From NCBI GenBank assembly GCA_964019055.1, contig OZ025222.1, forward strand, positions 10,038,543 to 10,102,542: DNA of 64,000 bases, read 5' to 3'. This stretch comes from Anthopleura xanthogrammica. Lineage: Eukaryota > Cnidaria > Anthozoa > Actiniaria > Actiniidae. Both the position numbers and the translations under genes were made by a program. Below, piece after piece: positions 60,601 through 64,000 of the stretch. Under the pieces are notes generated by a model. It was not told the origin of the DNA, did no database searches, and saw only the letters and a list, made by a program, of their open reading frames with translations. The number at the start of each line of letters is the position of its first letter. Position 1 is the first letter of the stretch.

Positions 60601-63038
60601 TAATACTCAAGGGAATGACGTGGTCTGAGATGGGAAAACATTACTGATGAAGAAAGAAATAATACTCAAGGGAATGACGTGGTCTGAGATGGGAAAACAT
60701 TACTGATGAAGAAAGAAATAATACTCAAGGGAATGACGTGGTCTGAGATGGGAAAACATTACTGATGAAGAAAGAAATAATACTCAATTGAATGACGTGG
60801 TCTGAGATGGGAAAACATTACTGATGAAGAAAGAAATAATACTCAAGGGAATGACGTGGTCTGAGATGGAAAACATTACTGATGAAGAAAGAAATAATAC
60901 TCAAGGGAATGACGTGGTCTGAGATGGGAAAACATTACTGATGAAGAAAGAAATAATACTCAAGGGAATGACGTGGTCTGAGATGGGAAAACATTACTGA
61001 TGAAGAAAGAAATAATACTCAATTGAATGACGTGGTCTGAGATGGGAAAACATTACTGATGAAGAAAGAAATAATACTCAAGGGAATGACGTGGTCTGAG
61101 ATGGGAAAACATTACTGATGAAGAAAGAAATAATACTCAAGGGAATGACGTGGTCTGAGATGGGAAAACATTACTGATGAAGAAAGAAATAATACTCAAG
61201 GGAATGACGTGGTCTGAGATGGGAAAACATTACTGATGAAGAAAGAAATAATACTCAAGGGAATGACGTGGTCTGAGATGGGAAAACATTACTGATGAAG
61301 AAAGAAATAATACTCAATTGAATGACGTGGTCTGAGATGGGAAAACATTACTGATGAAGAAAGAAATAATACTCAAGGGAATGACATGTGATCTGAGATG
61401 GTAAAACATTACTGATGAAGAAAGAAATAATACTCAAGGAAATGACGTGGTCTGAGATGGGAAAACATTACTGATGAAGAAAGAAATAATACTCAAGGGA
61501 ATGACGTGGTCTGAGATGGGAAAACATTACTGATGAAGAAAGAAATAATACTCAAGGGAATGACGTGGTCTGAGATGGGAAAACATTACTGATGAAGAAA
61601 GAAATAATACTCAAGGGAATGACGTGGTCTGAGATGGGAAAACATTACTGATGAAGAAAGAAATAATACTCAAGGGAATGACGTGGTCTGAGATGGAAAA
61701 CATTACTGATGAAGAAAGAAATAATACTCAAGGGAATGACGTGGTCTGAGATGGGAAAACATTACTGATGAAGAAAGAAATAATACTCAAGGGAATGACG
61801 TGGTCTGAGATGGGAAAACATTACTGATGAAGAAAGAAATAATACTCAAGGGAATGACGTGGTCTGAGATGGGAAAACATTACTGATGAAGAAAGAAATA
61901 ATACTCAAGGGAATGACGTGGTCTGAGATGGAAAACATTACTGATGAAGAAAGAAATAATACTCAAGGGAATGACGTGGTCTGAGATGGGAAAACATTAC
62001 TGATGAAGAAAGAAATAATACTCAAGGGAATGACGTGGTCTGAGATGGGAAAACATTACTGATGAAGAAAGAAATAATACTCAATTGAATGACGTGGTCT
62101 GAGATGGGAAAACATTACTGATGAAGAAAGAAATAATACTCAAGGGAATGACGTGGTCTGAGATGGGAAAACATTACTGATGAAGAAAGAAATAATACTC
62201 AAGGGAATGACGTGGTCTGAGATGGGAAAACATTACTGATGAAGAAAGAAATAATACTCAAGGGAATGACGTGGTCTGAGATGGGAAAACATTACTGATG
62301 AAGAAAGAAATAATACTCAAGGGAATGACATGTGGTCTGAGATGGGAAAACATTACTGATGAAGAAAGAAATAATACTCAAGGGAATGACATGTGGTCTG
62401 AGATGGGAAAACATTACTGATGAAGAAAGAAATAATACTCAAGGGAATGACATGTGGTCTGAGATGGGAAAACATTACTGATGAAGAAAGAAATAATACT
62501 CAATTGAATGACGTGGTCTGAGATGGGAAAACATTACTGATGAAGAAAGAAATAATACTCAAGGGAATGACGTGGTCTGAGATGGGAAAACATTACTGAT
62601 GAAGAAAGAAATAATACTCAAGGGAATGACGTGGTCTGAGATGGAAAACATTACTGATGAAGAAAGAAATAATGCTTAAGGGAATGACATGTGGTCTGAG
62701 ATGGAAAACATTACTGATGAAGAAAGAAATAATGCTTAAGGGAATGACATGTGGTCTGAGATGGAAAACATTACTGATGAAGAAAGAAATAATGCTCAAG
62801 GGAATGACATGTGGTCTGAGATGGGAAAACGTTACTGATGAAGAAAGAAATAATACACAAGGGAATGACATGTGGTAACGACATTGTAACATTCCTTACC
62901 GTAGAAGTTGTTTGTATTGGTAACGTTCTCATTGACGACAAATCGATATATAGTAGCACTTCTGCACATCCTGTAGATGGCTGGTTGGTTGTGGACGTAT
63001 TGACTGAGAGCCTTATACTTATCGCCATTCCATCCCCT
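57604..63038 (-). CDS. Basic, Thr/Lys/Arg-rich probable extracellular protein (two 3' exons)
   Basis: The last exon, 58247 down to 57604, follows an acceptor (TTTTTCTGTCAG) in phase 1 and encodes about 213 residues: a Ser/Thr-rich start, a cysteine-containing core (TLCPLFKR, FFMCNGFDCPCMRICVGQG, FTECSTFRIICTFNCG), then TTKPTTKPTTK repeats and a strongly basic Lys/Arg/Thr tail ending TTTPPNT. A candidate upstream exon, 63038 down to 62900, ends at a GTAAGG donor in phase 1 and reads GWNGDKYKALSQYVHNQPAI...NENVTNTNNFY. It is joined to the last exon only by phase compatibility; a second frame through it is also open. Several N-x-S/T sites and paired cysteines suggest secretion. I do not recognise the family. 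The intron between the exons is almost wholly the 59-bp satellite. Confidence 0.55.
58270..62875. repeat. 59-bp tandem satellite, about 78 copies
   Basis: Units GGGAAAACATTACTGATGAA...GAAATAATACTCAAGGGAAT, then GACGTGGTCTGAGAT. Length variants are 58 bp (one G lost) and 61 bp (GACATGTGG), plus a CTCAATTGAATG variant. Blocks of variants recur in the same order, for example around 59460-60540 and 61380-62080. The last four units at the right end are more diverged (ATGCTTAAGGG). Confidence 0.98.
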
Positions 63039-63086
63039 CTGCAACATACAAAACATCCTATGATATACCTATCTACTTATACCTCA

Positions 63087-63111
63087 AGGTCAAGGTCAAA
63101 GGTCAAGGTCA
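63087..63111 (+). promoter_or_regulatory. Four AGGTCA half-sites in direct orientation
   Basis: AGGTCA occurs at 63087, 63093, 63100 and 63106, spacings 0, 1 and 0. Nuclear receptors bind this hexamer, and TCAAGGTCA is the monomer site of the SF-1/ERR type. It could equally be a short tandem repeat. Confidence 0.35.
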
Positions 63112-63137
63112 AACCCACTTAGTGTGAACGACACACG

Positions 63138-63460
63138 CCCTTGCCAGAGGGTTTTTCTCCAGGTTCTCTGGTTTTCCTCCCTAGGTCAAAATCAACATAT
63201 GAGTTGAGTTTGTTTGCTGTGTTGTTCTCTCCCTTGCCAGAGGGTTTTTCTCCAGGTTCTCTGGTTTTCCTCCCTAGGTCAAAATCAACATATGAGTTGA
63301 GTTTGTTTGCTGTGTTGTTCTCTCCCTTGCCAGAGGGTTTTTCTCCAGGTTCTCTGGTTTTCCTCCCTAGGTCAAAATCAACATATGAGTTGAGTTTGTT
63401 TGCTGTGTTGTTCTCTCCCTTGCCAGAGGATTTTTCTCCAGGTTCTCTGGTTTTCCTGAG
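63138..63460. repeat. 93-bp tandem repeat derived from a SINE body, 3.4 copies
   Basis: Units CCCTTGCCAGAGGGTTTTTC...CAGGTTCTCTGGTTTTCCTC...GTGTTGTTCTCTC match the body of the tRNA-derived SINEs at 26609 and 44884. The period of 31 codons keeps a frame open that I consider non-coding. Confidence 0.88.
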
Positions 63461-63504
63461 TTGAGGGTTATACGCATAGAATGTAGTGGTAGTGTGTGTG
63501 AATT

Positions 63505-63990
63505 AAAGTGGGCCAAATTGGAAACTAATTTTCATATTGAATTTCTCGACCAACTAAAATCATTCACCGAAGGCCAAGTGAATATCAGTGAATATTTACC
63601 CACATCTAGCCAGCTGAGTTGACCTTCAGAACAAACTCAAGGTCAACCAATCAGAATTGAGGATTCAACATCTTATTTTGATTAGCATTTTTTTATGATT
63701 CTGCAAAAAAAAAACTATGAAATACCAGTTTTTTCCTTCTATAAATTGATTGTAAACGCAAGTTGAACTCATGGCAGAGTTCCTTTTCAATTGACAAGAG
63801 AGTTCTACATTGTATACTCGGAAAATGATTGGGAAATGCTAACCAAAATAGTTGACCCATAATTCCTTTCGGGGAAGGTGATCAACTCAGGTGGAGTCGA
63901 GTTAAATATTCACCATATTCACTTAGCCTGAGGTGAATAATTGTTTTAGTATAATTTAAAGGGGTACTTTGACTTGGTATGAAAATTGGA
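63505..63990. mobile_element. Probable inverted-repeat element at the window end
   Basis: AATTGGAAACTAATTTTCAT and CCAAGTGAATATCAGTGAAT on the left are loosely mirrored by ATATTCACTTAGCCTGAGGT and ATGAAAATTGGAAATGAC on the right. The arms are diverged and the boundaries approximate. Confidence 0.45.
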
Positions 63991-64000
63991 AATGACTTGA

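Noticed and set aside
63141..63464. 107-codon frame of 31-residue repeats
   Set aside because: Follows the 93-bp SINE-derived repeat; no coding evidence.

Overview
This is eukaryotic, AT-rich nuclear DNA from an invertebrate animal. Genes are split by GT-AG introns. Every gene I could name is animal-like: a ribosomal protein eL39 gene, a phosphatidylserine synthase 2 homologue, SET-domain fragments resembling SETDB1/eggless, a secreted PAN-EGF-C-type lectin and two NACHT-LRR (NLR-type) immune receptors. Expanded NLRs and lectin mosaics are typical of cnidarians, sponges, amphioxus and echinoderms; I cannot fix the species from sequence alone.

Layout. 1-6.2 kb: a SETDB1-like SET-domain fragment carrying a large 57-bp satellite and other tandem repeats in its introns and 3' flank. 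6.2-16.1 kb: a repeat- and transposon-rich tract with inverted-repeat elements, a decayed LINE, a 10-bp GGATCC minisatellite and a broken mobile-element-like ORF. 16.1-20.3 kb: NLR copy A, with its 5' end not found. 22.4-28.1 kb: the first eight exons of a PTDSS2 homologue, one of which is frame-disrupted; its 3' exons are not found. 29.05-33.5 kb: a second copy of the SET fragment block. 35.5-41.45 kb: NLR copy B, complete, with a distinct N-terminal domain exon. 43.6-44.2 kb: the 57-bp satellite again, inverted. 44.5-48.0 kb: a PAN-EGF-CTLD secreted lectin. 49.5-51.7 kb: RPL39. 52.2-53.4 kb: a 55-bp satellite. 53.5-57.6 kb: several short DNA transposons. 57.6-63.0 kb, minus strand: a basic, probably secreted protein whose intron is filled by about 78 copies of a 59-bp satellite.

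The dominant structure is a duplication of [SET fragment + NLR]. The flanks of both blocks are alike, but the interval between them differs: about 10 kb of transposons in copy A against 3.5 kb with the NLR N-terminal exon in copy B. The two NLRs are nearly identical over the NACHT module but differ sharply at the leucine-rich-repeat strand positions that normally contact ligand, as expected of diversifying immune receptors. A 20-bp core sequence recurs in singletons, in foldback elements and in two different satellites, which suggests that one non-autonomous transposon family seeded much of the tandem repeat content here.
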